Assembly: GCA_021234155.1 (NCBI GenBank)
Contig: JAJEKV010000404.1
Coordinates: 60,001 to 124,000 of the forward strand
Source of the DNA: Isoetes taiwanensis
Lineage: Eukaryota > Streptophyta > Lycopodiopsida > Isoetales > Isoetaceae
Length of the DNA stretch: 64,000 nt
Reading direction: 5' to 3'
Shown: piece by piece, positions 37,001 through 49,154 of the stretch
Layout of the letters: the number at the start of each line of letters is the position of its first letter
Position numbering within the stretch: the first letter of the stretch is position 1
Notes under the pieces: generated by a model
Told to the model about the DNA's origin: nothing
The model's database searches: none
What the model saw: only the letters and a program-made list of their open reading frames with translations
Made by a program: the position numbers and the translations under genes

Positions 37001-37720
37001 ATATTTCACCTGCGTTTTCTGATCATGAAACTATATGGTTTGTATGTACAGACCATTATGTATCACACGCCCCTATGTATCACGATTTGACAAAAGGCAT
37101 ATCAGGCTATTTGCATATAATCATTTAGGCAAAGATTATACCTTTGTCTCAGATCAAAAGTTGGCACATAAGAACTTGGCAAAGCCATCTAAGGCAAAAT
37201 ATAATTTGGCAATGCCATATTCGGCAGGAAACGACTCCATGCAACTACTCCATGCAACTGCATTTCGCATTATTATCTGCCTGAAAACCAGGAAATGGAT
37301 CTCTAAAGCTCATACTATTTTCGAAATCCACAAGTATGAGCAATTTCAGCAAGGGGCTTACCAACAGAACTCCTTTTTGAAAGCATCTGAAGCAATGGAA
37401 ATCCAGAAAAATCGCCAGTATAGAAGCTTTTACAGTTATTTCGAATCAAAAAATGCTGGATCAGGGTTTCATAGCCAGCTTTGGCTTTAGAAAAGGCCAC
37501 ATATAGACTCCATCAAATTTTGCATTTTGTATATCCAGCCCAATTGCAAATCTGTTCATTTTTTATCAAGAGTAATAGATAAAATATCGTGTCTATAGCA
37601 GGCCGATTGGATTCTTAACCCTAAAACATCAAAGATAAAATGGCAAGCATGAAAGCTAAAACTTATTGTTATTACCTCTGTAAAAATGTTCACGTTGCAG
37701 AAGAAGCTTTCATTGCCCTC
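34018..37720 (-). CDS. Unidentified multi-exon gene (partial model)
   Basis: Several minus-strand pieces combine protein-like codons with good splice sites, read from high to low coordinates: 37720-37676 (EGNESFFCNVNIFTE, TTTTAG before, GTAATA after), a piece near 37460-37370 ending before GTAAGC, 36703-36675 (VVRAFLDEK, then GTAAGT), 36605-36292 (ALELKKLQTPLYEEFNSIWR and a Ser/Lys-rich part, then GTAATA), 36200-36139 (ERQRQWKEELQMQLEMKR, then GTAAGC), 35687-35589 (STPVRVAFLECVAAVSFNAS, then GTATGC), about 35400-35220, 34878-34834 (a second EGNESFFCNVNTFTE) and about 34182-34018 (ending before GTTTGT). I recognise no family; the middle is charged and possibly coiled-coil. The 314-bp exon has one in-frame TGA. 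Start and end of the gene were not found. It could be a real gene or a recent pseudogene. Confidence 0.42.
34737..35064 (-). repeat. Intragenic duplication, copy 1
   Basis: Matches 37577-37910 closely and in the same orientation. It includes the 45-bp micro-exon at 34878-34834 with both splice sites, and the readable piece CRLHFDIKSDSFHVTNVAS. A related but different pair (about 36705-36920 and 37430-37575) lies next to the upstream copy, so the duplication history is more than one event. Confidence 0.85.
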
Positions 37721-37910
37721 CTAAAATAGACCGGAATGGCTGAAAGCTCGGTCTGCTGAAAGCACGCTGCATCTCTTAGAGGCATGAAAATCTGGAATGG
37801 ATAGATGGTTTCTAGCACAATCGGAAGGAGCACTATGCCAATTCGGGAGGCAACATTAGTAACGTGAAATGAGTCAGATTTGATATCAAAATGGAGGCGA
37901 CAAATAGGAG
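37577..37910 (-). repeat. Intragenic duplication, copy 2
   Basis: Second copy of 34737-35064. The micro-exon at 37720-37676 keeps its frame and splice sites. In this copy the reading CRLHFDIKSDSFHVTNVAS continues openly into a longer frame (37932-37690), while copy 1 has a stop after VAS. Confidence 0.85.
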
Positions 37911-39200
37911 AAGCAAGCCGAAAAGAGCTCATGCTACAAGTAAAAATGATCCGGCAAAGTTCTCGAGCCCAGGCAGTACTGGCAAAACGGTAAATCCAAG
38001 GGATGAAAATAATTTAAGAAAATGAAGGGACATGATGCTACTATCCTTCAAAAATTGGGTACAAGCATATTGCCTGCATATTACCCCTGCAAGTGCAAAA
38101 TAAGAAGGCATTTTAACCTAGAATAAAGACAGAGGGGCATACAGATTATAGATGGTCTTTCCTTTCTTTACATGCTTGCAGAAGCCAGTGCATTTTATTT
38201 CTAGAAATAGGAACATCCATTTTTTCCATGATTTCCAGACCCCCAATTGCTTCATCTAGACGTTCTTTCTTTACGAGTTTTTAATGTAATCAAAAGTCCT
38301 AAGGATAATGCCCTTTGTTAAGCTACGAGAGAGCGAAATATAGGACGTGAGACTTCAAAACATACACGAATGTAGTAGCGATCTTTGCAAACATGGCGCG
38401 ATCGACCATAACAATGGATTGAAAACCCTGCGAATAAGCGGTTTATGTTGGAGGTACCGGGTTACAAGCCTATAACATTCTAAAGGTTTTAATCATGCAC
38501 CTTGCATCCCCAAGCATTTGATTGGCAAAAAGTAGTGTTCAAATTGGTCAAATTTTATTTGGCATGGATCCAAGTTCTCCGGAGGAATCATCCGGGTCTC
38601 GAAGATCTCAAGAGGCTGATTGAGGGAGTTTGAATACATTGGTAGATCGAGGAGAAGTAGTCGAATTCATCACACAAAGAGGATGCATACCTGGTTCATC
38701 GCAATCCGTAGGAATGGTGCAACGCTGACCACAATTCCTCAATAACCGCAATCCATAATGAAAACAATTTTAAAGCATCTCAAATTGCCGATGATTTAAT
38801 CTAACGCCAAAAATGCGCATACCAGACTATCACAAAAACGCCTTTCAAACCATATATAAAGCATTCACTTTGATTCTATTCTTGAGATTCCTTGATGCTC
38901 CATTGCATCTTGGCGCCAAATGTCAAATTTTTTTCGGGAACATTTTTGCATTTTTGCATTTTTGCATTTTTGAGGAGGAGCGGCACCACGTGACTCCCCT
39001 CACACGTGTCTTTCTTCCTCCTTCCTTCAAGGCGTCTACTCTGGCAGAAGCTATGGTGGAGCTAGCGAAAAAATGCCCGGAGGAAGCGGGCCGCCCCCGG
39101 ACCCTTTCCTTTCTACCGTTTGTTTGTTTCCTTTGTCTGCCGGATCTGTCCTCCGGCCTTGGTCTAGTTGGTTCTTCCTGGGTCTCAATTCCTTTTTTCT
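37911..39200. other. No clear gene; possible 5' region of next gene
   Basis: A triple GCATTTTT repeat lies at about 38946-38972. Open frames on both strands span 38813-39376, mostly because the sequence is GC-richer; only the part after the TTTTTTCTGCAG acceptor near 39203 looks coding. A 5' untranslated exon with intron is possible here. Confidence 0.35.
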
Positions 39201-39209
39201 GCAGAAGTA

Positions 39210-41302
39210 TGAGCAGCGCATCTGTGGCAGAGGTATTAGCTGTAGAGCACCTCTGTGGGTATTCTAAAAGGATGGCAATGCCGAAAGGGTTTCCTCTGAG
39301 GCAAGAAGAAATAAATTGGTTGGCTGTTGCTTTAATCAGCATCGCCCAAGAAGAAATAGGGCGCATTTTGCCCTAAACGATCTTTGCAAATTCCACAGTG
39401 CAGTTGTTCTGCAGCCTGGAGCTCAAATGGACGCTTGTTGCTGGTTGCTTCCATCAAAGTACGCTTGAATGGAAAAGCTTTTGAAGGAAAAGAAGTGGAT
39501 GCGAATCCTGACAGGACAATCAAGTGAAAAAAGCGCTAAATAATCAGGTTTGAGCTTACTCTCGGGTCAATTTCCAGTTTTCGCTCATGGATAAGGCCGG
39601 ACTTTCATCCCTTCTGCTCGAAACTGCTCCATCTAAGATCATTACTATGGTAAAGCGGTCGCCCAGTAAATTGGACTCCATAGCCGAAGAGGGATAGCCG
39701 AAGAAGGAACTACTTCTGTTTACGATTTTGAAGATGATCTACCATCATCAGCAGACAATAGCCCTACCATCAAAGCTAATCTGATTTGGGCTTCCAATCT
39801 TCCGTCTTCGGGTAATCAATCCAGATTTTCGGCTTGATTTCATATGAAAATGTTTTGAATATGATGAATATAGTTTGATTTGAGTTCTCTTTGCGCATTT
39901 GGGATCAATCTTGCCCGTAGTTTTCTGTGAATGTCAAAGCAAACGGGTTTTAAGTTCTTTTCCTTAAGTATCTTTGTGACCTGGAGAACATTGTGCTTTT
40001 TAGGGCTAATCGGGAGAAATATGATTTTAGAACTTAAAATGCATGGGATTAAGTCGTTCTATGTAATCACTCATAATCTGGCAGAATTTGTACATTTCAT
40101 TTTTTAGATTAATGCTGGCTGTTAGATGCTTCCATGCTCTGGAGTTTTTCAGAATAAATGTTAAACCCAAGTTAGAGGTATCTACGATTCTAAGCTTTTG
40201 CCAAACTGCTTTATCCTTCGCCCAGATCCACTTTAGCGATTTGCATGCTTTATGGCAGTTCTTCTCTATATTAGAGTAATAATACCGCATCTCAGGGCTC
40301 AAATTGGTGAGTGGCCGAGTTGTTGTTCCCTTTGGTTTTGTTGTTTAAAAGCAAGGTAAGTAAGGGCTAAAGTGATTTAGCCTTTCAACAATGGTTCCAA
40401 TGCTATTAAACACATAAATGAACATGCCTTTAAAGGCAGTGCTCACACATAGTCTGGAATTATGATGCAGCAATCAGAGATTGTAAGAAAGCATTTAATG
40501 TCAACCTTCATATAGCCATTTGGGTATATTGTATGATGCACAATAGACTGCACATCTGCCAAAAAGTGTCACGTTATAAGATTTTGGATTCTAGTTATAG
40601 TCTTTTCATGTGTTATTCCTGTTCTGGTGGCTGTGCAATATGGTGCCTGTATGCACAATAAACAAGGTTCCTTGAAGCTGTATGTTGTTTTTAATTGTCT
40701 CCAAATATGGAGGAACTGGTTACAGCTACTCTCGTAATGGAAAAGGAAAACTTTACTCATTTTCTTTGCAGCATTGGAGCTGGCACTAACAAACAGTGCT
40801 GCTAAAGAGAGCATGTCTCGGTAGACTATTGCATGGGAATTTTATATGGATAATAGTAATGGAAGGCATTCATCCAGGCAGCATCAGAATAAACTTGAGG
40901 AAGCAATCCGGAGCAAGGTACAAATGCATGGACTTCCAGCAAATGGGCAGATAAGATTCTCTAGGTAACTTATAAACTACTCTTGGGGGATATCAATTGG
41001 AGAAAAGGAAGAAACTATTTATATTTGTTGGAGATTGCATGGAGAACATATGCAGACTTTATCCCCTCTGATATTATTCTTCAGTTCCTAGCACAAGGCG
41101 CATCCATGTCCATCGGAATGACTTCGACGATGTTGTTGATGACCAAAAAACTCCTCTACACTCTGCAATTTCGTCCACATCTGCGATTCTATGTATAATG
41201 AACGCAGGAGTCCTCGATTTGTTACAAGTTTTTGTGCCGGAATCGAATATAATGATATGCTTTTTGCATGAAATGTTAACGTGTACGGTATATCTAAGCT
41301 AG
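39210..41302 (+). CDS. Unidentified small multi-exon gene (partial model)
   Basis: A possible start lies at 39210 (MSSASVAEVLAVEHLCG), just after an intron-like CTTTTTTCTGCAG; the frame runs to a stop at about 39376. A second piece, 40772-40964, follows CATTTTCTTTGCAG and encodes LELALTNSAAKESMSR, one TAG, then a stretch with HQNKLEEAIRSKVQMHGLPA; it reaches either the stop TAA at 40966 or the donor AG-GTAACT. A third piece, 41092-41302, starts after TTCCTAG, keeps the phase and encodes STRRIHVHRNDFDDVVDD to a TAG stop. The phase match between the second and third pieces supports splicing. The link from 39210 to 40772 is inference. No family recognised. Confidence 0.35.
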
Positions 41303-41639
41303 AAACAAAGATAAATAAAGTTAGAATTGTGTAACTTAATGGACTAGAGTAGAATGCACATTTTCAATTCTACAATGTATACAGGAATAAACTGCCTAGC
41401 TAGACGCACAAGATCCTTATCTAACCTTCAAATTATTGCCAAATAATGACTAATGCTCGCTATATGCATATATTGGCAACTACAGAGGTTTGAATTCCCC
41501 ATGCTCAAACACAGTTCAATTTTTATATGTTCGAAACTTAGATTCTGTTGATTTAATGCAAAACATCTTTCGCAACGAGTCGTTATGATCAATATTCTTC
41601 TATCGTGATGGCACTGAACATAAACACAGGGCAACAAAG

Positions 41640-41860
41640 GGCAACAAAATGCAAGTTCAAATTCTGCATGTTCTAGCATGTATAGACGAGTTGGGGAAGT
41701 TCTCAAATTTTGCATGTTCTAGCGTGTATAGACGAGTTGGGGAAGTTCTGCATGTTCTAGCATGTATAGACGAGTTGGAGAAGAGAAACGTTCGCGGCGG
41801 CCAAGTAGACGAGTTGGAGAAGAGAAACGTTCGCGGCGGCCTTGGCCGCCGCGATAAGTT
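41640..41860 (+). repeat. Short tandem repeats ending in a GC palindrome
   Basis: GCATGTTCTAGC followed by GTATAGACGAGTTGG occurs three times between 41665 and 41780. GACGAGTTGGAGAAGAGAAA plus CGTTCGCGGCGGCC follows twice (about 41770 and 41809). The second copy runs into a perfect palindrome at 41832-41853 with ten-base arms CGCGGCGGCC and GGCCGCCGCG around TT. No protein is supported. Confidence 0.85.
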
Positions 41861-42526
41861 TCTTGTATTATTATATATAGATCCTCTACATTCATCTACA
41901 AGGCCCATACACAAGTGCCTCTCGATCAATTTGTGCCAAGCAATGTAACTGCCACTCGATTCTGAGCTTTTCCCTTCTATAGGCAATAAATACTACAACC
42001 TCCTCTCTTGTAAAATTTCAGGCTGCTCAGGCTAATCTACAACATTAACATCATCAAAATTGGAAGCAGACAGGCACAAAGATGAGACGGAATTAGCTAC
42101 AATACTAGCATGCATGGAGAACTCGGGAACTCTCTTGCTAATGCACAAGCATCCAGCATTTCTATTATCTCCTCTGCATGCCAAATGCAATTTGCTTACC
42201 ATTGATGCCAAGTAAGAAACAATTATATATGAAAAAAAATACAATACTTCAAAGAATATGCTATTCAAGCTGGGATTGAAAAGTTAAGCATATAATTCAG
42301 GATAGTTTCTACCACATCTAACAGTGCACTAATTAGTCACAAGTACCTTATAATGGCAAATATAATGATGCCAAGTATAGCGTCCTTCTCTAGACAAAAT
42401 GAGAAGAAATCTTTCTAGAAGCAAGAGAGCTCTTCTTTCCAATCTCATTTTCACTATATATTGGCACTTTGATCATCATCATTATGAAGTAACTCCTCAG
42501 ACTCTAATTCAGGATCAGACTCGTAC

Positions 42527-42607
42527 CATGACACAAGAATTGGCCAAGGAGAGAGAAACAAATCCCAGAAGATCTCCCATCTTTCTAGTTGTATCAACAT
42601 TTCGCAC
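42527..42607 (-). CDS. Single exon-like piece, unidentified
   Basis: On the minus strand an acceptor CACAG is followed by 27 open codons including NVDTTRKMGDLLGFVSLSLA and ending in ATG, then the donor GTACGAG. A further exon-like stretch may begin at 42173 after GGCATGCAG (IIEMLDACALAREF), but its phase does not join to the first, so the two were not linked. No family recognised. Confidence 0.28.
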
Positions 42608-42609
42608 CT

Positions 42610-43400
42610 GTGATCATAAATCTTTTAGTTATTAGACATTGTTCAACACATGCTTCAGACCTATGTGGCTTCGTTGGTGTAGAGTTACAAAATCGAATGG
42701 ACCTACTCTGAAGCACCAAAATCAAACCCAGAGTCACAAAAGCATAACCAAATGGTTGACGAGAACAAAAGATTTAATGCGTACAACAAAGACTGAATAG
42801 AAAAAAAAAAGCCATAGGAAAAAATAAAAAATCACCTAAGTTGGTGCTGGAAATGGAGCTTTGCGGCAAGTGAGGAGCAATCCGATCTTCAAACCATCAT
42901 TGCCCTAAATGGGATGAAGCCAAAGCATTGCAAAGGAGCTATGTCGGCTGGAGAGGAGAGGGAGAACGATAATATTCGAGGGCAAGGCAGGGCAAAAAAA
43001 ACTCGGTGCCCCTCCCATAGACTGGCATTTGGGTATATTAATTCAATCCACTCCCCCCCAAAAAAACGTACCCAACTAGAAAAGGTACGGACAGTGGAAT
43101 TGCTAGCAGATCAAGATTTCGACGCAAACAAGGCCAAAGTAATGCCAGAATGTTTGGAGAACATTTAGGATCAAATATATAATGGAAAGTAAAATACATA
43201 CAAAAATTTCCAAAGGGACTAGGTCATAGGCAAGTAAGAAGATTGATGGCATTAGATGCGAGAATCTTAAAGGGTAAGGAGAGAAGTTCCGCCGTGCTTT
43301 TATCAATAGAAATGTCAAGGGGCATAAGCGGAGGTACAGATCCATTACCTCTGGAGGTATGATCCCAACAAGCCTACAGAGGCCGTGCTCGCAGCTCATG
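42610..43400. other. Intergenic DNA with a dispersed repeat
   Basis: No gene recognised. About 43075-43335 matches 51910-52190: both contain GGAATTGCTAG, a GAAGATTGATG segment and GATGCGAGAATC-TAAAGGGTAAGG. The same family therefore lies on both sides of the two LINE fragments in between. Confidence 0.6.
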
Positions 43401-46400
43401 CAAGGCCGATGGGGCACAACTAACCGAGCATCACAGGGCGGATATGCCGGGCACGCCGGACAGGCCCGAGGGCGTGACTTTCATCCTCAATGGCCTACCG
43501 GTGGCAAAGACGCGGACGGACTCGGTCCTCACGCGCCCCTCGAATCCATCTCCCTGTCTCTCACGCGAGGTGGTGTGCACTGTGTGAATGGAAGCAATCA
43601 CCCTGCGCTTTTCATGGGTAGGCGGGTGCGCGGTAGTGGTGTGGACCCCCGTGAGCATGGGATTAACTGCTGCCGATAATTTGCCACTTTGACATGTGAC
43701 CGGGGCCTCTGCATCCCAAAGTTGGCCATGAAGCAAGCATCAAGTCTTTGCTTCAAGGCAGCGTTCGCCGGTGTATGCAGGTCCCACATCTGTGTGCACC
43801 GCACATTCCATAGCGAGAACCACCGGGCTTGCTTGTCTTTCCATGAGGCTTTGAGTGGGTGCGGGCCCACTCGCCCTTTGCCAAAGCAAGGTTGGGCAGC
43901 CGGACTTCATCCATAGCCACCACCCGGAAGTAAATAATGTGACGTTCAGTAGCGACCCTCAGTAATGGAAGGAAGCCTTTGTCTCTGGAGCAAGATCGAT
44001 ATGGGACACGGACTTCACTCCGATTGCCGGGCCAAAAGGCCTTACGTACACTCTCTAGATCGTTCCAAGTGGTGAGGATATCACTTTGGCCCCACACTTC
44101 TGCCCCATAGAGGGGAGGACCGGTTCAACCAAGGCCACGAACAAGTGTGCTGGTGACCCCATGCATACAACTCGCCTTATAACTGTTGTTTTTGCATTGC
44201 ATCTGGGGGCTTTCCGGACTGCAGTGTGACCGTAACGATGGATGCATCGTGTGTGGTAGTAGAAAACTCAATGCCCAAATACTTATAAAGGCGAGCCACC
44301 TCCACTACTCTTTGGTAAGTGAATGAGGGAAGGCGTGGTGTCGGGATGATGGGACCAGCTGACACCCTTGTCTTGGCCAAGTTAACTCTCATGTCGGTGA
44401 ATTGGCGAGAAAGTGTCCAAAGCATCCGGTGGCGTTGCATGTCCTCAGGGGTATATCGCAGCAGGTCAACATCATCGACATATATGAGTTGCGATTATGT
44501 GGTGCATCAGCTGGCGCCTCCCGTGCTCAGCTAGTCATTCTTCTGCTGGTCAATGTACAAGCCGAAGCGTCGGGGATAGAGGGCAGCCTGGCGCACCCAA
44601 TGCCGACAGCGGGCTCGGGCTCCGATGTGAGACGGCGGAGCAAGCCTCGTATAGTCTGTATATAGCATTGCAAGTCGGCGGGGTCCCTAGTTTGTCTCAA
44701 TCTGTCCCACAACTTAGCCCGGCACATGTCAAAAGCCTTTGCGAAATCCACAAAGCAACAGTCTAGATTGGGCGTTGATTTCGCTATCCTCTATGAGTGT
44801 TCGCAGAGTGAAGATATGGTCAATAGTAGAATGCGGGGTGGAAGCCTGCTGGCGAGAGCCAGCACCTCTCCATCATACGCCCAAAGTGTCGATTATTTGC
44901 TCAAGAATCCGGCAAGCAACTTGGCAAAGACAGGGGCCGACCATAATGGTACGATAGTTGGCTGGGGGCGCGGGGGTCCCCCGCTTTGTATATGGGCACA
45001 ACTCTCTTGGTAGTCGGTCGGGGAAGCCTTCTTGCAATGCCCGTTGAAAGTCTTTTGAGAAGAAGCACCATTGGGGGCCCGCCCACTTGAAGCTCTACCC
45101 GCATACCATCCAAATCTGCTGCCTTCCGTTAAGCGAGGCGTTGCCCATTATGACATCCCTTCGTGTGACCGATTGCTAGGCATGGTTGCGGAAGTATGAG
45201 GTGCCCGGCTTCCCATTGGGTCATATAGCTGCCGCAAAGTATCTCACCCATTGTTCGGGGGTAATATTTCACGTGGGTCAGGAGGGCTTACTCAAGACCT
45301 TTCTCGGAAGGTCCTAGGGTGGTGGTCTAGCAGACCCGAACATCTCATTCTTGGTGCCATAAGGTACACGGCTTTTTGGTCTTGAGGAAGGGAGCGGTAT
45401 TGGGGATGGCGGCTTCTTGGGCGGAATGGTGGGGCTCGGCACTTGGCCCAGAGCCATCGTTTCAACCCCGGCTATGCGTCATGAACCGGTGATTCGCGGG
45501 GAAGGTGGTTGCAGCCCACGTGGATCGCCGGCGGCCTCTCCCAAAGCATCTGTCCCCTACCCCGGAAGAATTTGGTTGGTCTCACCGGGCCGCCTTGAAA
45601 TTGATGATGTGGGAGCTGCGGCACTCTGGCAGCTCATGCTCAAGCATCCTCACATAGATCGCGCCGCATGATCATAGTCGAGGCCTTAACCGTGGTACAT
45701 GGGGTGTTGAAGCAATGGGTGCTTTCCGGTTGGCTGCCAATCTCTGTAGAAAACGGTGATGGTGAGTCTACTTCCTCGTCGGCCACCTATCCCGAAACCC
45801 AGGCAGTGATCAAGTGTAGGCATAACCGTAATCCATCACCTTGGTGCGCCCCCTGGTTCTCTGTCTACAAGTGAAGCGGCTGGAGGGGCTGACCTTGTGC
45901 CCGACCCATTGCAAATGACCAGGTCAAAGATCGCCCGACAGCGGCCGCTTGCGGCCATGCAGGTGTCACTGGCTCCCTTGGCCAAACCATCTCTGCTTGG
46001 GTCCATTTGCAACACATCCTCGGCTAGAGGTGCGAATTTTGGGATCGCTCTACCCCCTGCTTGGCGCATTGAAATCTCCAAGCAACATGACCTTGCCCAA
46101 TTTAAAATGCTAGCTGTATGTCATCATATATAGATCGACATAGGGCTCCTGCCACATCCACATCCAAGTGCGTGTGGTAAAAGTTCCTCTCGGCATGTGG
46201 GAAGTAGCCAAGCCAAAGAGAGGGCTGCCATCATTTGTTACCTTTTCGTACCCGCAGTATCATTGTGCACATGCTTACCTGAGGGGGGCAGGATTGGGCC
46301 AAAGGCTGTCTACGGTAGTAACCACTTTAATTCCTCAGGTGTCCTCGTTTTCGGTGCACTCATTGAAGGCCGGAGTGGCCCGGTATCTGGCAATCGGGTA

Positions 46401-47130
46401 GCTTGTGACCGGCCATGTTCCCATGTTTCCATGAGGAAGATAAGGTCCATGTCCATGCGGAAGAATTGAGGCTGTCCCCATACGCCATGGAAACCCGGCA
46501 ATTCCGGGATACCGGCGAGGCCGCGATCCCTATTTAGTGGCATGTATAAGCCGCCAGGTCCGTGGTGGTAGTGGTGGTCGGGGGGGCGGCATGTGGATAC
46601 TGTCTTGCGTTGAAGGGGCAGTGCATCCATCCTGTTTGGCTGCTTGAATTCCGCATCCTTCCGGACCAGCCCGCATTGCCCCTCCATGTCTGCTTGGCGG
46701 TCCACGACTTTGGCCGCTCTGCGCCGGGTCTCTTCTTTGTCTTTGGGGTCAAGTCGGTCAGCGTCTGGCCGTGCCCTTCAACTTCGGCCACGGCCTTGGG
46801 ATGGCCACCCGCTCGCAACGCGCTCTCAAGCGTGAAGATGACCATCCGGCGTCCGGTATTTGAATTCCATAACGACTTCGCCTTTCCAATGGTCACAGTC
46901 TTTGGAAACATCATACGGTCCAAGATGCGTATGCAGGTCGGGAAGTGAGATGTTCTCCGACTCCTCGTCGGGGCCTCGCACTACCACATTCGCGGCTCCT
47001 GCGTCTACGTAGGGTGAGGCATACGTGGCCCGGCGCGGGTGGTGGTGGTGGTGTGGACGTGATCGATGTGTCATGTCCGCGGCGGGTGTTGCGAGTTGGC
47101 GCCACAGCCAGGTTGGTGGGTTCGCGAACA
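43400..47130 (-). pseudogene. GC-rich decayed LINE, minus strand
   Basis: Read from high to low coordinates: an Arg/Lys/Thr-rich N-terminal part (about 47130-46530), an endonuclease-like start DLIFLMETWEHG near 46440, a DLVICNGSGTR segment near 45915 (endonuclease domain), a KAFDMCRAKLWDRL motif near 44735, a degraded RT motif near 44590, the catalytic QLIYVDDVDLL near 44480, the thumb NLAKTRVSAG...LYKYLGIEFS near 44370-44270, and a C-terminal part with FLPLLRVATERHIIYFRVV near 43980-43920. This is a near full-length non-LTR retrotransposon order. Many frameshifts make it inactive as written. Its high GC content contrasts with the AT-rich DNA on both sides. The clade was not resolved. Confidence 0.78.
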
Positions 47131-47387
47131 TGCTTCCTAGCGTATTTGCAAGTCCACACTATGTCCCAACCATTCCATTGCATTTTGCACCTTTTCATTT
47201 GTTGTTTAAACAATGGACTAAAATTAGCATTTGATTACCCTTTACTAGTATGACTAGCATGAAAATGGAGGCCGTAAAGTTTTTGGTTTGGACATAACAT
47301 AACATGCTTGCCAACCATCTTTAATAAGCATAAGTATGTAGCTCAATAACAAGGGTTCCAAGGGGATTTGATATGGATGTATAAAAC

Positions 47388-47927
47388 ATCATTTCTAAAA
47401 CCTCTCAGATCGTTGCCCTCTATGTGGCCAACGTGTTGAAACTATTGAACACTGCTTCTTCTTGTGCAATCATCTACGGCTTGCTTGGGCGTGGTTGTTC
47501 ACTCTTTTCAGTGTCTCTCTCACTAGCCAGGAGATCCTACTTGCACTTTATCCTCCTGTTTGGCCTAACTTGCGTAAGCGGGCATTTCATCTTGCTTTTA
47601 GTTGGATTTTGTGGTCTATCTGGCAGAGGAGACGTTTATGTATTTTCCAAGGTGCACACATCTCTGATCAGCAGCTTCTCCATTGTGCTCAGTAGAAGAT
47701 CACTAAAGCTTATCGTTGCTCATCTCTAGCTGATGATAAAAAAGAGATAATTTAGCAGATGTATTTACGGTGTTCTTCTTATGCATAGACGAGTGTTTTT
47801 GCCTAGTTGGGTCAGCCTATCCACTAGGGTTTTATTCCTGTTTGTGCATTGTGTATTGCGCCTTTGTTCTTGTCAATAAAAAGAGTCTCACGTCCTTCCA
47901 AAAAAAAAAAAAATCATTTCTAAAACC
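47388..47927 (+). mobile_element. 5'-truncated LINE insertion with 15-bp TSD
   Basis: The 15-base sequence ATCATTTCTAAAACC occurs at 47388-47402 and again at 47913-47927. Between them are 510 bases ending in a 13-base poly(A) (47900-47912). The insert is open from its first codons and encodes the zinc-binding C-terminus of a plant LINE ORF2: DRCPLCGQRVETIEHCFFLC, then the typical RLAWAWLF and ILWSIWQRRRLCIFQ blocks, up to a stop near 47695. A 3' untranslated region of about 200 bases follows. Target duplication, poly(A) and 5' truncation together are the hallmark of target-primed reverse transcription. The perfect TSD and open frame suggest a young insertion. Confidence 0.95.
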
Positions 47928-49150
47928 ATAGATCATACCCCTAAAATAATTAGCCTGCTGGTCATATTGGTCAAAGCATTCTTATTAAGACATCAAATCA
48001 TTTTGGTAGAGGTTTAAGTCCCGTATTTATATTCCAAAACCTTAGGTGAATAGGTGAATCTGTATTTCATATTTCAAAATCATAGACGCCCCCAATCATA
48101 GATGACCACAATCGACACGAGAGGTGCCCAGATGCCTCAACATGCGCTTCGGACCGTAGGATCAAGGGATCCAACGACCAAGGTAGGCCAAGGTATATAG
48201 TCATAATTAGTTTGTACAATATTTTTTCTTTGTTTTAAGGGTATAAAATCAAATGTCAAGTGGTATGGCCTTAGGGTATGGTCGCCTTCCTTCCTTGGCG
48301 CATGGGCCGTCATCGCGCTCCCCCCCCTCCCTTTGAACATATGTTGCGGTAGTTAAAATAAAAATCAATGGCTAAGATTTGATAAGGGGGCCCATCCACC
48401 ATTTATGGGCTCCTCACTAAAAGTGTCATAACTTCTCTTTCACATCTCTGTTTAGCACATGGACACGTGCATTTGAAAGCTATTTGAAAGGGCTTTCTAA
48501 GGATGTAGATATCTCCCACATTTGCCTCTTAAATCTCTTGAAAATCTTCAAAGAAGTGGATGGAAACCCCCTGCGCGCTAGGAAGGGGACTGCCTCACGG
48601 AGGGGGCCATTAGACCCCCTCCTCTTCTGCCTACTCTAACTTTTTGTAGATATGTCAGAATCAGGCGATTTTTTTTTTCATTAGAAATGCAAACACATTA
48701 GGTATCCAAAAAACATGTTTTTAACCAATTTTGACTTTGGCCAGTGCCTCCATTTTTTTTTTTAGTTTGCCTCTTAAGTCTTGAGAAACATGGCGACCAT
48801 ACCATAAGTTTGGCACTTATGAGGTCATGGGTTCAAGTATGATCAAAGTAACTCCACTGGGAACCTTAAAACCCACTGCTCCGGGATCACAAGTACAAGA
48901 TTGACCATATGTAATATATCATCATATTGGCTTCATGACATATATTGTACGAGATGTTGCATGACGAATAATATGACTCGCGTCTTTTTATTCTGATCTA
49001 TTCTCATGAATACACATCTATTGTTTCTGATCTATTCTCATGAATACACATCTATTATGTTCTTTAAGGAAACAAAAAACAACAGCGGGTGCTATGATTT
49101 TTACTTTAGTCATTGAAGGGATAGATTAAGACAGTTGGGAGCTCATATAG
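47928..49150. other. Intergenic DNA
   Basis: No gene seen. A short duplication around TGATCTATTCTCATGAATAC (followed by ACATCTATT) occurs near 48996 and 49028. Confidence 0.5.
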
Positions 49151-49154
49151 ACTT

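Noticed and set aside
37035-37490. 151-codon plus-strand frame as a gene
   Set aside because: It overlaps better minus-strand exon-like sequence, has no domain and no splice context.
38923-39366. 147-codon minus-strand frame as a gene
   Set aside because: Opposite-strand shadow of a GC-richer stretch; the plus strand has the better acceptor and start.
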